From: Dactylosporangium sp. AC04546 | GTDB lineage: Bacteria > Actinomycetota > Actinomycetes > Mycobacteriales > Micromonosporaceae | Direction: 5' to 3' | DNA length: 64,000 nt | Assembly: GCF_022095675.1 (NCBI RefSeq) | Contig: NZ_JAHYSG010000061.1 | Location: 1 to 64,000, forward strand | In this document: positions 24,430 to 32,188 of the stretch, piece after piece | How the letters are laid out: every line of letters begins with the position of its first letter | How positions within the stretch are numbered: the stretch's first letter is position 1 | Translations under genes and position numbers: made by a program | Notes under the pieces: generated by a model | Databases searched by the model: none | Told to the model about the DNA's origin: nothing | What the model saw: only the letters and a program-made list of their open reading frames with translations

Positions 24430-25128
24430 TCAGGGTGCGGGCACCAGGGACGGCGTGCCGCGGGGCACCGACACCCAGCCCATCTCCTTGAACCAACCCG
24501 GTAGCGCCCGGCGCAGCTCGGCCGGGCCATCGAGGGCCACGTCGCCGGAGCGCAGGACGGCGGCCCAGGTGCGGTTGCCGAGCCACACGTCGACCAGCGC
24601 GCGCAGGTCGGCGGTCACGTGGACGCCCACCTCGTGGCCCGGGTCGGCGTCGCACACGTCGGCCTCGGCCGGGGTGAGCACCAGCCACCAGTGCCGCACG
24701 GCCGGCGGTACCGCCGGGAATCGGAAACCCACGACGGTGCGGCCGGCCGGCAGGGCCGAATGGTCGACATTCCGACGCATGTCCCACAGCAGCAGCTTCG
24801 GGTCGAGGTCGCGGTCGCCCAGCTCGCCGATCCAGCGCACGCCCCATGCGCCGATCGCGCGGACGATCGGCTCCAGCTCCCGGCCGGCGGGGGTGAGCTG
24901 GTAGCGCACCTCGCCGCCCTCCGGGCGCCGGTCGACCAGGCCGGCCGCGACCAGCTGCTGGAGGCGCTTGGACAGCAGGGTGGGCGACATCCGCGGCAGG
25001 CCGCGGCGCAGGTCGTTGAAGTGCTGGCGGCCGGCGATCAACTCGCGCACGACCAGCAGGGTCCACCGCTCGTCGAGCAGCTCCATGGCCTTGGCGACGG
25101 GGCAGAACTGGTAGTACGAGGCTCCCAT
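24430..25128 (-). CDS. HxlR-family transcriptional regulator with SCP2-like C-terminus
   Basis: A 232-residue protein. Residues 5-95 form the HxlR winged helix: YQFCPVAKAMELLDERWTLL, then LPRMSPTLLSKRLQQLVAAG and VRYQLTPAGREL. The conserved N-terminal cysteine of the family is present (C9), and in some members it senses thiol stress. The C-terminal 120 residues (VHVTADLRALVDVWLGNRTW) resemble a sterol-carrier-like domain often attached to actinobacterial HxlR proteins. It is divergent from a methyltransferase with a TAC-N7-GTA element between. Confidence 0.88.
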   Translation of the reverse strand: MGASYYQFCPVAKAMELLDERWTLLVVRELIAGRQHFNDLRRGLPRMSPTLLSKRLQQLVAAGLVDRRPEGGEVRYQLTPAGRELEPIVRAIGAWGVRWIGELGDRDLDPKLLLWDMRRNVDHSALPAGRTVVGFRFPAVPPAVRHWWLVLTPAEADVCDADPGHEVGVHVTADLRALVDVWLGNRTWAAVLRSGDVALDGPAELRRALPGWFKEMGWVSVPRGTPSLVPAP

Positions 25129-25147
25129 TCCTCGACGGTAGAGCGCG

Positions 25148-25162
25148 GTACAGATGTTGTAC
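25148..25162. promoter_or_regulatory. HxlR-type operator
   Basis: GTACA-N5-TGTAC is a palindrome in the divergent promoter region. It contains TAC-N7-GTA, the spacing known for operators of HxlR/DUF24 regulators such as YodB. It lies 20 bp upstream of the HxlR start and 37 bp upstream of the methyltransferase start. Confidence 0.6.
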
Positions 25163-25198
25163 TAGGCGTCGCCGAGTCGCGTTTCTAGCGTCGGAGGC

Positions 25199-25978
25199 AT
25201 GGACGAGTTGAAGCAGAAGCACCGGGCCATGTGGGCCCTGGGTGACTATCCGGCCGTGGCCACCGACCTCATCCCCGAGCTGGGTGCGGTGATGGTCAAG
25301 GCGTGCAACATCGGGCCCGGGCAGCGGGTGCTGGACGTCGCGGCCGGCAGCGGCAACGCGGCGGTCCCGGCGGCCCTGGCCGGGGCGCAGGTCGTGGCCA
25401 GCGACCTCACCCCCGAGCTGCTGGCGACCGGCGAGGCGAACGCGCCGGTCGCGCTGGAGTGGCGGGAGGCCGACGCCGAGGCGCTGCCGTTCGGGGAGGC
25501 GTCGTTCGACGTGGTCATGTCCGTCGTGGGCGTGATGTTCGCGCCGCACCACCAGGCGGCCGCCGACGAGCTGGTGCGGGTGTGCCGCCCGGGCGGGACG
25601 GTCGGCCTGATCAGCTGGACGCCGGGCGGGTTCATCGGGCAGATGTTCCGGACGATGAAGCCCTACGCGCCGCCCCCGCCGCCCGGGGTGCAGCCGCCGC
25701 CGCTGTGGGGCGACGAGACGCACGTCCGGGCGCTGCTCGGCGACCGGGTCACCGACGTGGTGGCGGAGCGCCGCACCGTGCACATCGGCAACTTCGCGGA
25801 CGGGGCCGCGTTCCGCGACTTCTTCAAGCGGGTCTACGGGCCGACGATCGCCGCCTACCGCAACCTGGCCGACCGCCCGGAGGACGCCGCCGAGCTCGAC
25901 CGGGCGCTGGCCGAGCTGGGCGACGGGCCGGACGGGAAGGACTGGGAGTACCTCCTGCTGACCGCGGTCAGGGCGTGA
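25199..25978 (+). CDS. Class I SAM-dependent methyltransferase (UbiE-like)
   Basis: A 259-residue methyltransferase. The SAM-binding motif I is VLDVAAGSGNAAVPAALAGA near residue 42, motif II has the acidic residue in VVASDLTPELL, and the post-motif is FDVVMSVVGVMFAPHH. These are typical of the Methyltransf_11/25 group acting on small molecules. GGAGG sits just before the ATG at 25199. It is divergent from the HxlR gene and is its most likely target. Confidence 0.9.
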   Translation: MDELKQKHRAMWALGDYPAVATDLIPELGAVMVKACNIGPGQRVLDVAAGSGNAAVPAALAGAQVVASDLTPELLATGEANAPVALEWREADAEALPFGEASFDVVMSVVGVMFAPHHQAAADELVRVCRPGGTVGLISWTPGGFIGQMFRTMKPYAPPPPPGVQPPPLWGDETHVRALLGDRVTDVVAERRTVHIGNFADGAAFRDFFKRVYGPTIAAYRNLADRPEDAAELDRALAELGDGPDGKDWEYLLLTAVRA

Positions 25979-26237
25979 GGATCTCGTTCCAGTCCCGGAT
26001 CTCGTAGGCCGTGACGACCCCGTTGAGCACAAACGGGTCGCCGGCGACGAACTCCTCGGCGCTCTCCCGGGTGCGGAAGACGGCCAGCGCGCCCTCCCGC
26101 GGGTCGCCGAAGGTGCCGACCATGAGCAGGTCCCCGCGCGCGTGGAACGCGTCGATGCGCGCCCTGTGCGCGGGGTAGTGCACCGGCGCCGTGGTGAGCA
26201 CGTCGTCGGCGGAGGTGTAGGAGACGACGGCCTTCAC
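25968..26237 (-). CDS. YciI-family protein
   Basis: An 89-residue ferredoxin-like fold protein. The family pattern is YPAHRARIDAFHARGDLLMV, then ALAVFRTRESAEEFVAGDPF and a YEIRDWNEI ending. The conserved His is in the first block and the conserved Asp in GDPF. The start is GTG at 26237, overlapping the upstream gene's stop (GTGA). Last gene of the ArsR-AHSA1-YciI operon. Its tail overlaps the end of the convergent methyltransferase by 11 bp. The family's role is uncertain; members are often annotated as dehydratase-like. Confidence 0.85.
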   Translation of the reverse strand: MKAVVSYTSADDVLTTAPVHYPAHRARIDAFHARGDLLMVGTFGDPREGALAVFRTRESAEEFVAGDPFVLNGVVTAYEIRDWNEILTP

Positions 26238-26698
26238 CGGGCGCGCGCCGCGAACGCGTCGAGGGTGGCGGTCCAGGCGCCGGGCTCCTCGAACGTGCCG
26301 CGCATGGCGGCCGCGTCGGCGCCGAACGCGTCGAGGTGGCGGTGCTCCAGCCGGACGCGGGTCCGGCCGGGGCCCGCCTCGGTGAACGTCACCTCCACGG
26401 AGGTCACGAGGTCCTCGTGGTACTTCCAGTCGGCCCCGATCTGCCAGGTGAGCACAACCCGGCCGGGCGGCTCCCACGCGGCGACGAAACCGGTCGACGT
26501 CTCGGTGCCGTCCTCGTGCCGGGTGTACCACCGGCCGCCGCGGTGCGGCTCGATGACGATGCGCTCGATCGGCGCCGACCCGATGTGGTGCGCGCTCGGC
26601 CACCACGACGTCATGTCGGCGGTGAAGATCTCGAAGGCGCGCGCGGGGTCGGTGTCGACGACGACCTCGCGCCGGATGGACTCGACGGTCGGGATCAT
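26234..26698 (-). CDS. SRPBCC (AHSA1-like) domain protein
   Basis: A 154-residue START-like fold protein. It begins with the usual strand IRREVVVDTDPARAFEIFTA, continues through RGGRWYTRHEDGTETSTGFV and ends with a long C-terminal helix. This type binds hydrophobic ligands and in actinomycetes is almost always paired with an ArsR-type regulator, as here. The ATG overlaps the ArsR stop by 4 bp. Confidence 0.9.
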   Translation of the reverse strand: MIPTVESIRREVVVDTDPARAFEIFTADMTSWWPSAHHIGSAPIERIVIEPHRGGRWYTRHEDGTETSTGFVAAWEPPGRVVLTWQIGADWKYHEDLVTSVEVTFTEAGPGRTRVRLEHRHLDAFGADAAAMRGTFEEPGAWTATLDAFAARAR

Positions 26699-27012
26699 GG
26701 CTGGCCGCCCTTCTCGTCACGGACTCGTTGCTCGAACGCGGCCATCGAACGGGCCCAGAAGCCGTCGAGGTGCGCCCGCAGCGCGGCGATGGCCTCGGGA
26801 TCGGCCTGGTAGAGCCGGCGGGTGCCGTGCTGCCGGTCGGTCACCAGGCCGGCCTCCTTGAGGACCTTGAGGTGCTGCGACACGGCCGGGCGGCTCACCG
26901 GCAGCACCTCGGCGAGCTCGCCGACGGCGAGTGGTCCGTCGGCGAGCCGGTCGAGGATGGCCTGCCGCGTCGGGTCCCCGAGCGCGGTCAGCATCGCGGT
27001 TACGTTCGTCAT
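26695..27012 (-). CDS. ArsR-family transcriptional regulator
   Basis: A 105-residue winged-helix repressor: LGDPTRQAILDRLADGPLAV, the recognition helix SRPAVSQHLKVLKEAGLV, and a wing DRQHGTRRLYQ. It lacks the cysteine metal site of ArsR/SmtB sensors and belongs to the metal-independent subgroup paired with AHSA1 proteins. It heads a three-gene operon. An inverted repeat just upstream is likely its own operator. Confidence 0.92.
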   Translation of the reverse strand: MTNVTAMLTALGDPTRQAILDRLADGPLAVGELAEVLPVSRPAVSQHLKVLKEAGLVTDRQHGTRRLYQADPEAIAALRAHLDGFWARSMAAFEQRVRDEKGGQP

Positions 27013-27020
27013 GGCTTACC

Positions 27021-27036
27021 GTAAGCTACCACTTAC
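27021..27036. promoter_or_regulatory. Candidate ArsR operator
   Basis: GTAAG-N6-CTTAC lies 9 bp upstream of the ArsR start codon, and a further GTAAG half-site (minus strand) overlaps the gap. Autorepression is likely. Confidence 0.5.
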
Positions 27037-27056
27037 CAAGCACCGTGACCAGCCCG

Positions 27057-29399
27057 TCAGAGCTGGTAGATCGCCACCGACCCGCTGCGGAAGCGGAACT
27101 CGGCGTGGTCGGCCAGGCGCGGCGACAGGTCCGGGGCGCTCTCGTCGACCATGAGCCAGCGCACGTGGTACCGCGTCCGCAGCACCCCGATCGTCTCCGC
27201 CGACGGCAGCCTGAAGGCGACGTCGTTGTCGACCAGCTTCGACGGGTCCCAGTAGGGCACGTAGACCGCGTTCACCCCGGAGACGGCCGCGGCCTCGTGG
27301 GTCCTGGCGGTGAAGCCCCAGCCCTCGACGAGGAAGCGGCGCTCGGCGTGGGCGGCGAACCAGAAGTGCCGGTTGTCGCAGGCGCCGGGCGTGGCGTACG
27401 CGCCGCCGACGCAGTGCGCGTTCGTGGCGACCAGGTCGTCGGGCGCGGAGTGCTCGCGCAGCCAGTGGCCGGCCACCCGGGTGCCCGGGGTGACGAACGG
27501 GGTGGTCTGCACGACGCCGCGCCAGCCGCCACGCTGCGACTCGCGGGTCATGAGGTACAGGTGCTTCACCGACGTGACGAGGCAGGCGCCGGCGAGCAGG
27601 GCGACGACCAGCGTGCGCCACTCGGGCAGGCGGGTCCGCCGGACGAGCCACGCGACGGTCGCGAGGAGCAGGAGCGTCAGCAGGTACGGCCAGACCAGCG
27701 CCCAGGCGGTCAGGGCCACGCTGCCGGTGGCACCTTCCCGCGGCACCCACTGCGGGCCGAGGAGATGCACGACGCCGAGGATCAGGCCGCCGGCCGCGAC
27801 GGCGGCGAGGACCCGCAGGACCGTGGGCCGCGCCGGCAGCCCCTCCGGCGTGAGCAGGGCCAGGCCCACGGCGGCCGCGAGCGACAGGTACGGGCGGCCG
27901 GAGACCATGAACCAGCCCTCGGCGCCGCCCTCATGGCCGAACAGCAGCAGCGCGGCGACGCCGGACAGGCCGATGCCGAGCACCAGCAGGACCGGTGTCG
28001 GGTCGGCCACCCGCCCGCGGAACCGGCGCAGACCGGCGAGCCCGGGCCATACGCAGGCCCAGCAGAGCAGGGTGAGGGCCAGCACGACGAGCAGCCGCCA
28101 GAGCTGATGGTCGCCGTCCGGGCTGGCGAAGCCGGTGGTGTACGGGGCGCCGGAGATCTGCGCGAAATGCAGCGGGTCGACGGTCATGCCCTGGGAGGCG
28201 CCGCCGAACAGCACGAACTGCGCGAAGAGCATCGCGAGCAGGGTGACGCCGGCCGCCGCGAGGACGCCCGGGCGGACCCGGCGCCGGGCCGGCAGCTGGA
28301 CCGCGATCACCAGCAGCAGGCCGGCCAGCAGCATCGGCATGAAGGTGGCCTTGCCGCCGGTCACGGCGACGACGAGCAGCCCCACGAGGGCCCACCGGGC
28401 GGCGCCCGGGCGGCGCAGCGCCTCCAGCAGGGCGAGCACCAGGCCGGCGAAGAGCACCGCGCCGAACGTCTGAGTGGGGCTGGTCCACAGCTGGGCCCGC
28501 AGGGAGGAGCCGTCCTCGTAGGCGTTGGTGCCGAACGCGGAGAACCAGCCGGCGAGGGGCCAGTGGTACGGCAGGGGCGTGAGCACGAAGAACGTGATGA
28601 CGACGGCCGCGGCCGCCGCCCACCAGCGGCCGGTGAGCCGCCGGCCGAGAACGCCCACGAGCGCGGCCAGGCCGAACAGCATCGGCAGCGGGCCGAGGCG
28701 CACGAGCAGCACGTGCGGCTCGATCCCCGTCGCCCAGGACGTGGCGGCCAGCTCGGCGTAGACGAACCAGTGGTACAGCACGGGCTGGTCGGCCAGCCAC
28801 GGCGACGTCAGCGGCATGTGGTGCTTCGCCTCGCCGACCAGCGCCAGATGGAACGGCGAGTCGGCGTCGGGGCTGAGCATGCCGGGCTCGACGAGCGCGT
28901 GCGTGCGGAAGAAGCGCACGCAGCTCCAGTAGAAGAGCACCCCGGCGGTGCCGGAGACGACCGCCGACCACCACACGGGTGTGCGGTCCTCGTCGCGGTC
29001 GCTGGGCCGCCAGTACCGCCGCAGCCGCGGTACCGCCAGGAACACGCCGATCGTCCCGGCCGCCCAGGCGGGGGTGAGCAGCGGCAGCCCGGCGGCCCGG
29101 GCGGCGATGTAGACCAGCACCTCGCAGCCGTAGCCGACGGCCAGGCCGGCGGCGGCGTCCTCGACCAGCCAGCCGGAGCGGCCGCGCGCGGCCCGCCAGA
29201 GCAGCGTGCCCGGCACGACGATGCCGAGCCCGACGTACGCCGCGAAGCTCGCGGTGTCGGCGGCGGAGACCCCGTAGTACCGCAGCCCGGCCGCGACCGC
29301 GAGCGCGACGACGACGGCCGGCACCCACGCGAACGACCGCCGCCCGGAGGTCCCTCTGTCCGAAATAGCCGATTGGGACTGAACGACCGTAGATGCCAT
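27057..29399 (-). CDS. Large polytopic membrane protein, possible GT-C-type glycosyltransferase
   Basis: A 780-residue protein with about twelve to fourteen hydrophobic segments from residue 25 to 600, then a soluble C-terminal domain of about 160 residues. The first periplasmic-side loop carries acidic pairs (SPDADSPFHLALVGEAKHHM) in the position where GT-C lipid-linked glycosyltransferases keep their catalytic Asp. The C-terminal domain (VAGHWLREHSAPDDLVATNA) resembles the tail of mannosyl- or arabinosyltransferase-like proteins. ATG at 29399 is preferred to the longer frame because the extra 39 residues are not hydrophobic or conserved-looking. The sugar donor cannot be inferred. Confidence 0.6.
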   Translation of the reverse strand: MASTVVQSQSAISDRGTSGRRSFAWVPAVVVALAVAAGLRYYGVSAADTASFAAYVGLGIVVPGTLLWRAARGRSGWLVEDAAAGLAVGYGCEVLVYIAARAAGLPLLTPAWAAGTIGVFLAVPRLRRYWRPSDRDEDRTPVWWSAVVSGTAGVLFYWSCVRFFRTHALVEPGMLSPDADSPFHLALVGEAKHHMPLTSPWLADQPVLYHWFVYAELAATSWATGIEPHVLLVRLGPLPMLFGLAALVGVLGRRLTGRWWAAAAAVVITFFVLTPLPYHWPLAGWFSAFGTNAYEDGSSLRAQLWTSPTQTFGAVLFAGLVLALLEALRRPGAARWALVGLLVVAVTGGKATFMPMLLAGLLLVIAVQLPARRRVRPGVLAAAGVTLLAMLFAQFVLFGGASQGMTVDPLHFAQISGAPYTTGFASPDGDHQLWRLLVVLALTLLCWACVWPGLAGLRRFRGRVADPTPVLLVLGIGLSGVAALLLFGHEGGAEGWFMVSGRPYLSLAAAVGLALLTPEGLPARPTVLRVLAAVAAGGLILGVVHLLGPQWVPREGATGSVALTAWALVWPYLLTLLLLATVAWLVRRTRLPEWRTLVVALLAGACLVTSVKHLYLMTRESQRGGWRGVVQTTPFVTPGTRVAGHWLREHSAPDDLVATNAHCVGGAYATPGACDNRHFWFAAHAERRFLVEGWGFTARTHEAAAVSGVNAVYVPYWDPSKLVDNDVAFRLPSAETIGVLRTRYHVRWLMVDESAPDLSPRLADHAEFRFRSGSVAIYQL

Positions 29400-29591
29400 A
29401 CAATCCGCCGTTTCATGTGGTGATGGGGGCAACCTATGCAACGCCGGAGCGACACGTGCGCCCGCGCCGTTTCTCCACCCCGAACGAGACCCCGAACGAG
29501 TGAGACGGACGGTCACGTCGACCCGGCCGATCGGGCGGACTTGTGATCATCACATGGCGCTGCGTGACGGCGACCCGGCACGATCGGGCGC

Positions 29592-30956
29592 GTGAGCACC
29601 GATCCGTGGCCCGCGGCGAGCCCGGCCGAGCGCATCGGGCGGTCGCGGGCGCTCATGCGCGCGTGCGCCGGCGCCGTCGCCGCGTGGTTCGCCGAGCGGG
29701 CCGGGCAGCGGGAGTTCGCGGTCTTCGAGGCGCACTTCGCCGTCCTGCGCACGGTGCTCGACGAACTGCTGAGCGCCGTCGAGGGCCGGCTCGACGGGCT
29801 CGGGCCGGCGGGCGTCCCCGTCGACGTCCACGCGGCCTGCCGGGACCTCGACGCCCGCGTCGAGATCGTCCGCCGGCTCTTCGGGTGGTACCGCGAGAAG
29901 TACGACCAACGGGCCGACCCGGTCCTGGGCCCGACGATCCGGGCGGCCGACGCGATCGTGCGCAGCTGCTGGACGGCGCCGTTCATGATCGCCGAGGTGC
30001 CCCGGCCGGCCGGCCCGCTCACCTGGCTCGACCACCGCTACGACGCCGCGGCCCGGCTGCGCACCGCCGTCCCCGGCGAGCTGCGCGCGCTCGCCGAGGA
30101 GCTGCCGATCCCGGTCGTGGTGCTGCCGGCGGTCAGCGTCGTCGAGCCGTGGTGGCTGGCGCTGGCGGCCCACGAGACGGGGCACCACGTGCTGCACGAG
30201 CTCGACCCGGGGCTGCCCGCGGCGGCCCGGTCCGCGGTCGCGTTCGGGACCGCGGCGTTCGAGACCGCGGGCGCCTGGCCGGACTGGGCCGAGGAGTCGT
30301 TCTGCGACGCGTTCGCGGTGCTGTGCGTCGGACCGGCGGCGGTGCGGGCCGTCGCCGAGCTGGAGTACGGGCCGCCCGCCGACCTGGTCCGGTTCCCCGG
30401 CGACGCCGACCGGTACCCGCCGCCGGCCGTGCGGCTCGCCCTGCACGGGGAGCTGGCCCGGGCCGTGGGCCTGGACCCGCCCGGGCCCGGCGCCGCCGAG
30501 GTCGCGGCCTGGCTCGACACGCTGCCGCCGGGTGCCGTGGCACCCCTCGCCGTCGACGAGGTCCGGGCCCACCTGGACCTGGTGCCGGCGGTCGCGGCCG
30601 CGCTGCTCGGACTGCGGGTCAACGGCTGCGACCTGCCGGAGCTGTGCGGCTTCCGGCCGGAGCGGTTCGCGCCCGGCGGCGAGGTCGACGAGTGGCTGGC
30701 CCAGCTGCCCCGCACCGACCCCGTCGTGCTGTCCCGGCAGTCGCAGACCGCCGCCCGCAGCGCGATCGCCGCCGCGGCGGCGCGGCCGCTCGATCCCGGC
30801 GCCGCGCGGAACCTGCTGACCCTGCTCGACGGCAGCGGGCCGCCCGGCACGCTCGCCGGCCCGGTCCGCCGGGACGTCGACCCACGCCCGGTCGTCGACC
30901 GGCTGTTCGGTCTCGACCTGACACTCGACCTGACAGGAGAAGCGCATGGCGCCTGA
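29592..30956 (+). CDS. HExxH metallopeptidase-like protein of the CHAT/ATPase locus
   Basis: A 454-residue cytoplasmic protein. Residues 190-200 read LAAHETGHHVL, a complete HExxH zinc motif with H194, E195 and H198. About 35 residues later DWAEESFCDAFAV supplies a plausible third ligand (E234 or E235), the gluzincin layout. The N-terminal 130 residues and the C-terminal 200 are helical and unrecognised. No signal peptide or membrane segment is present, so it would act inside the cell. Its last 11 bp overlap the next gene, whose protein shares a domain with the giant ATPase of the opposite strand. That links this peptidase to the CHAT/ATPase genes. The start is GTG 29592. Confidence 0.65.
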   Translation: MSTDPWPAASPAERIGRSRALMRACAGAVAAWFAERAGQREFAVFEAHFAVLRTVLDELLSAVEGRLDGLGPAGVPVDVHAACRDLDARVEIVRRLFGWYREKYDQRADPVLGPTIRAADAIVRSCWTAPFMIAEVPRPAGPLTWLDHRYDAAARLRTAVPGELRALAEELPIPVVVLPAVSVVEPWWLALAAHETGHHVLHELDPGLPAAARSAVAFGTAAFETAGAWPDWAEESFCDAFAVLCVGPAAVRAVAELEYGPPADLVRFPGDADRYPPPAVRLALHGELARAVGLDPPGPGAAEVAAWLDTLPPGAVAPLAVDEVRAHLDLVPAVAAALLGLRVNGCDLPELCGFRPERFAPGGEVDEWLAQLPRTDPVVLSRQSQTAARSAIAAAAARPLDPGAARNLLTLLDGSGPPGTLAGPVRRDVDPRPVVDRLFGLDLTLDLTGEAHGA

Positions 30957-31980
30957 GTTCGCCCGCCGGATGTGGTCCATGGTCCGCGACTGGTTCGCGA
31001 AGGAGGCGAGCCACGTCACCGTGGCCTTCCTGCCCGACGAGGGCGCCGCGCCGGTCGCGCCCGGCCAGGGGTACCTGCGGCTGTGGGTGTCGGAGGGGTT
31101 CCTGGCCCAGGAGCGCAGCTGGGGCAACGAGCACTTCCCGGTCCTGCACGGCGGTGCGGCGCTGCGCTTCCTCGGCGGCGAGGCCACGTTCACCACGTTC
31201 GAGCGGCCGCCGGACGCGTGGAAGGTCCCGGGCGCGCAGCTCGACTTTCCCATCACGCCGCTGCTGCCGTTCGGCGGCGGGACGGTCGAGGTCGAGGCCG
31301 CGCTGTACCAGGCGACCGTCGGCGGTCCGATCAGCACCGCCGTCGACCTGCTCGGCGGGGTCGCCAAGCTCATCGGCCCGCCCCTCGCGACCGCGGCGAC
31401 GATCGCCGACAAGGTCTCCGACGGGCTGGCGGCCGTGCTCAAGGCGACCGGCGACCAGCCGGTCCTCGGCCTGCACTACGCGATGGTGTCCGACGGCGGG
31501 ACCGGCACGCCGGTCCGCTCCGGCCACGTCGCCGTCATCGACCACCGCGGCGACCAGCTGGCGGGCCCGCCGGTGATCGCCGGCGGCCGGCTGCGCCTGG
31601 CCACGCCGGGCGGCGAGGTCCAGCCGACCGGCGTCGACTACCTCGTCGTCCGCGTCGAGTGCCGCACCGAGCGCGACGACTGGCGCTTCCCGGAGCTCGA
31701 CGAGCTGGTCCGCCAGGCCGGCGCCGCGATCGCCCGCGGCAAGAAGGACGTCTTCGCCGACCTGCGCGGCGAGATCCTGGCCACGGTCTACACCTCGGCG
31801 GACCTGGTGCCCGCCGACCGGCTCCGGGTCGCCGTGCTGCTCAAGGACGAGCTGGACAGGATGGCCGAGCTCGGCGTCGTCGCCGCCGGGGAGTTCTCCC
31901 TCGCCGGCGCGGCCGGCCGCCTCCCGTCCCGCGACGACGAGCGCCTGCGCGGCCTCACCCTCGCGAAGCTGCTCGCCTAG
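30946..31980 (+). CDS. Stand-alone paralogue of the giant ATPase's C-terminal domain
   Basis: A 344-residue protein of no named family. Over about 300 residues it aligns with the C-terminus of the ATPase encoded at 32189-37651. Matching blocks in order are LPFGGGTVEVEAALY / LPYGGGAVEIEAALF, VRSGHVAVI / VRSGHLVVA, ECRTERDDWRFPELDEL / ECRAERDDWLFPELDDL, and YTSADLVPADRLRVA / YGSPDLVPVDRRRVA. The N-terminal half is beta-rich and the C-terminal half helical. AGGAGAAGCGC precedes the ATG at 30946. It overlaps the metallopeptidase gene and ends at TAG inside the CTAG duplicated by the MITE. A role as adaptor or decoy for the ATPase complex is inference. Confidence 0.75.
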   Translation: MAPEFARRMWSMVRDWFAKEASHVTVAFLPDEGAAPVAPGQGYLRLWVSEGFLAQERSWGNEHFPVLHGGAALRFLGGEATFTTFERPPDAWKVPGAQLDFPITPLLPFGGGTVEVEAALYQATVGGPISTAVDLLGGVAKLIGPPLATAATIADKVSDGLAAVLKATGDQPVLGLHYAMVSDGGTGTPVRSGHVAVIDHRGDQLAGPPVIAGGRLRLATPGGEVQPTGVDYLVVRVECRTERDDWRFPELDELVRQAGAAIARGKKDVFADLRGEILATVYTSADLVPADRLRVAVLLKDELDRMAELGVVAAGEFSLAGAAGRLPSRDDERLRGLTLAKLLA

Positions 31981-32188
31981 GCCCTGTCCTGCCGATCATG
32001 TCGAGCCGAGACGGAGTCCAGATTTCGTCTGGCGTCGCCCCGCGGAAGTCCGGCTACCGGTGTTGTAACCGGGCTTTCGCGGGGCGGCGTCAGCGCCATG
32101 GGCGGGCCGGCCGGGCGCAGCTGCGCCGGGCCGGCCTTGGCGAGGAATCTGGGCCCGTCGCAGGCCGGCATGATCGGCAGGACAGGGC
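31981..32188. mobile_element. 208-bp MITE-like element with CTAG target duplication
   Basis: Perfect 20-bp terminal inverted repeats (GCCCTGTCCTGCCGATCATG at 31981-32000, complement at 32169-32188) enclose 168 bp without a gene. CTAG flanks both sides (31977-31980 and 32189-32192), as a target-site duplication. The interior holds further complementary segments, such as GCCCCGCG/CGCGGGGC and the palindrome GGCGCAGCTGCGCC, so the transcript would fold strongly. The end sequence and CTAG target resemble IS5-family elements of actinomycetes. No transposase is encoded, so mobilisation would need one elsewhere. It lies exactly between two convergent stop codons. Confidence 0.85.
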
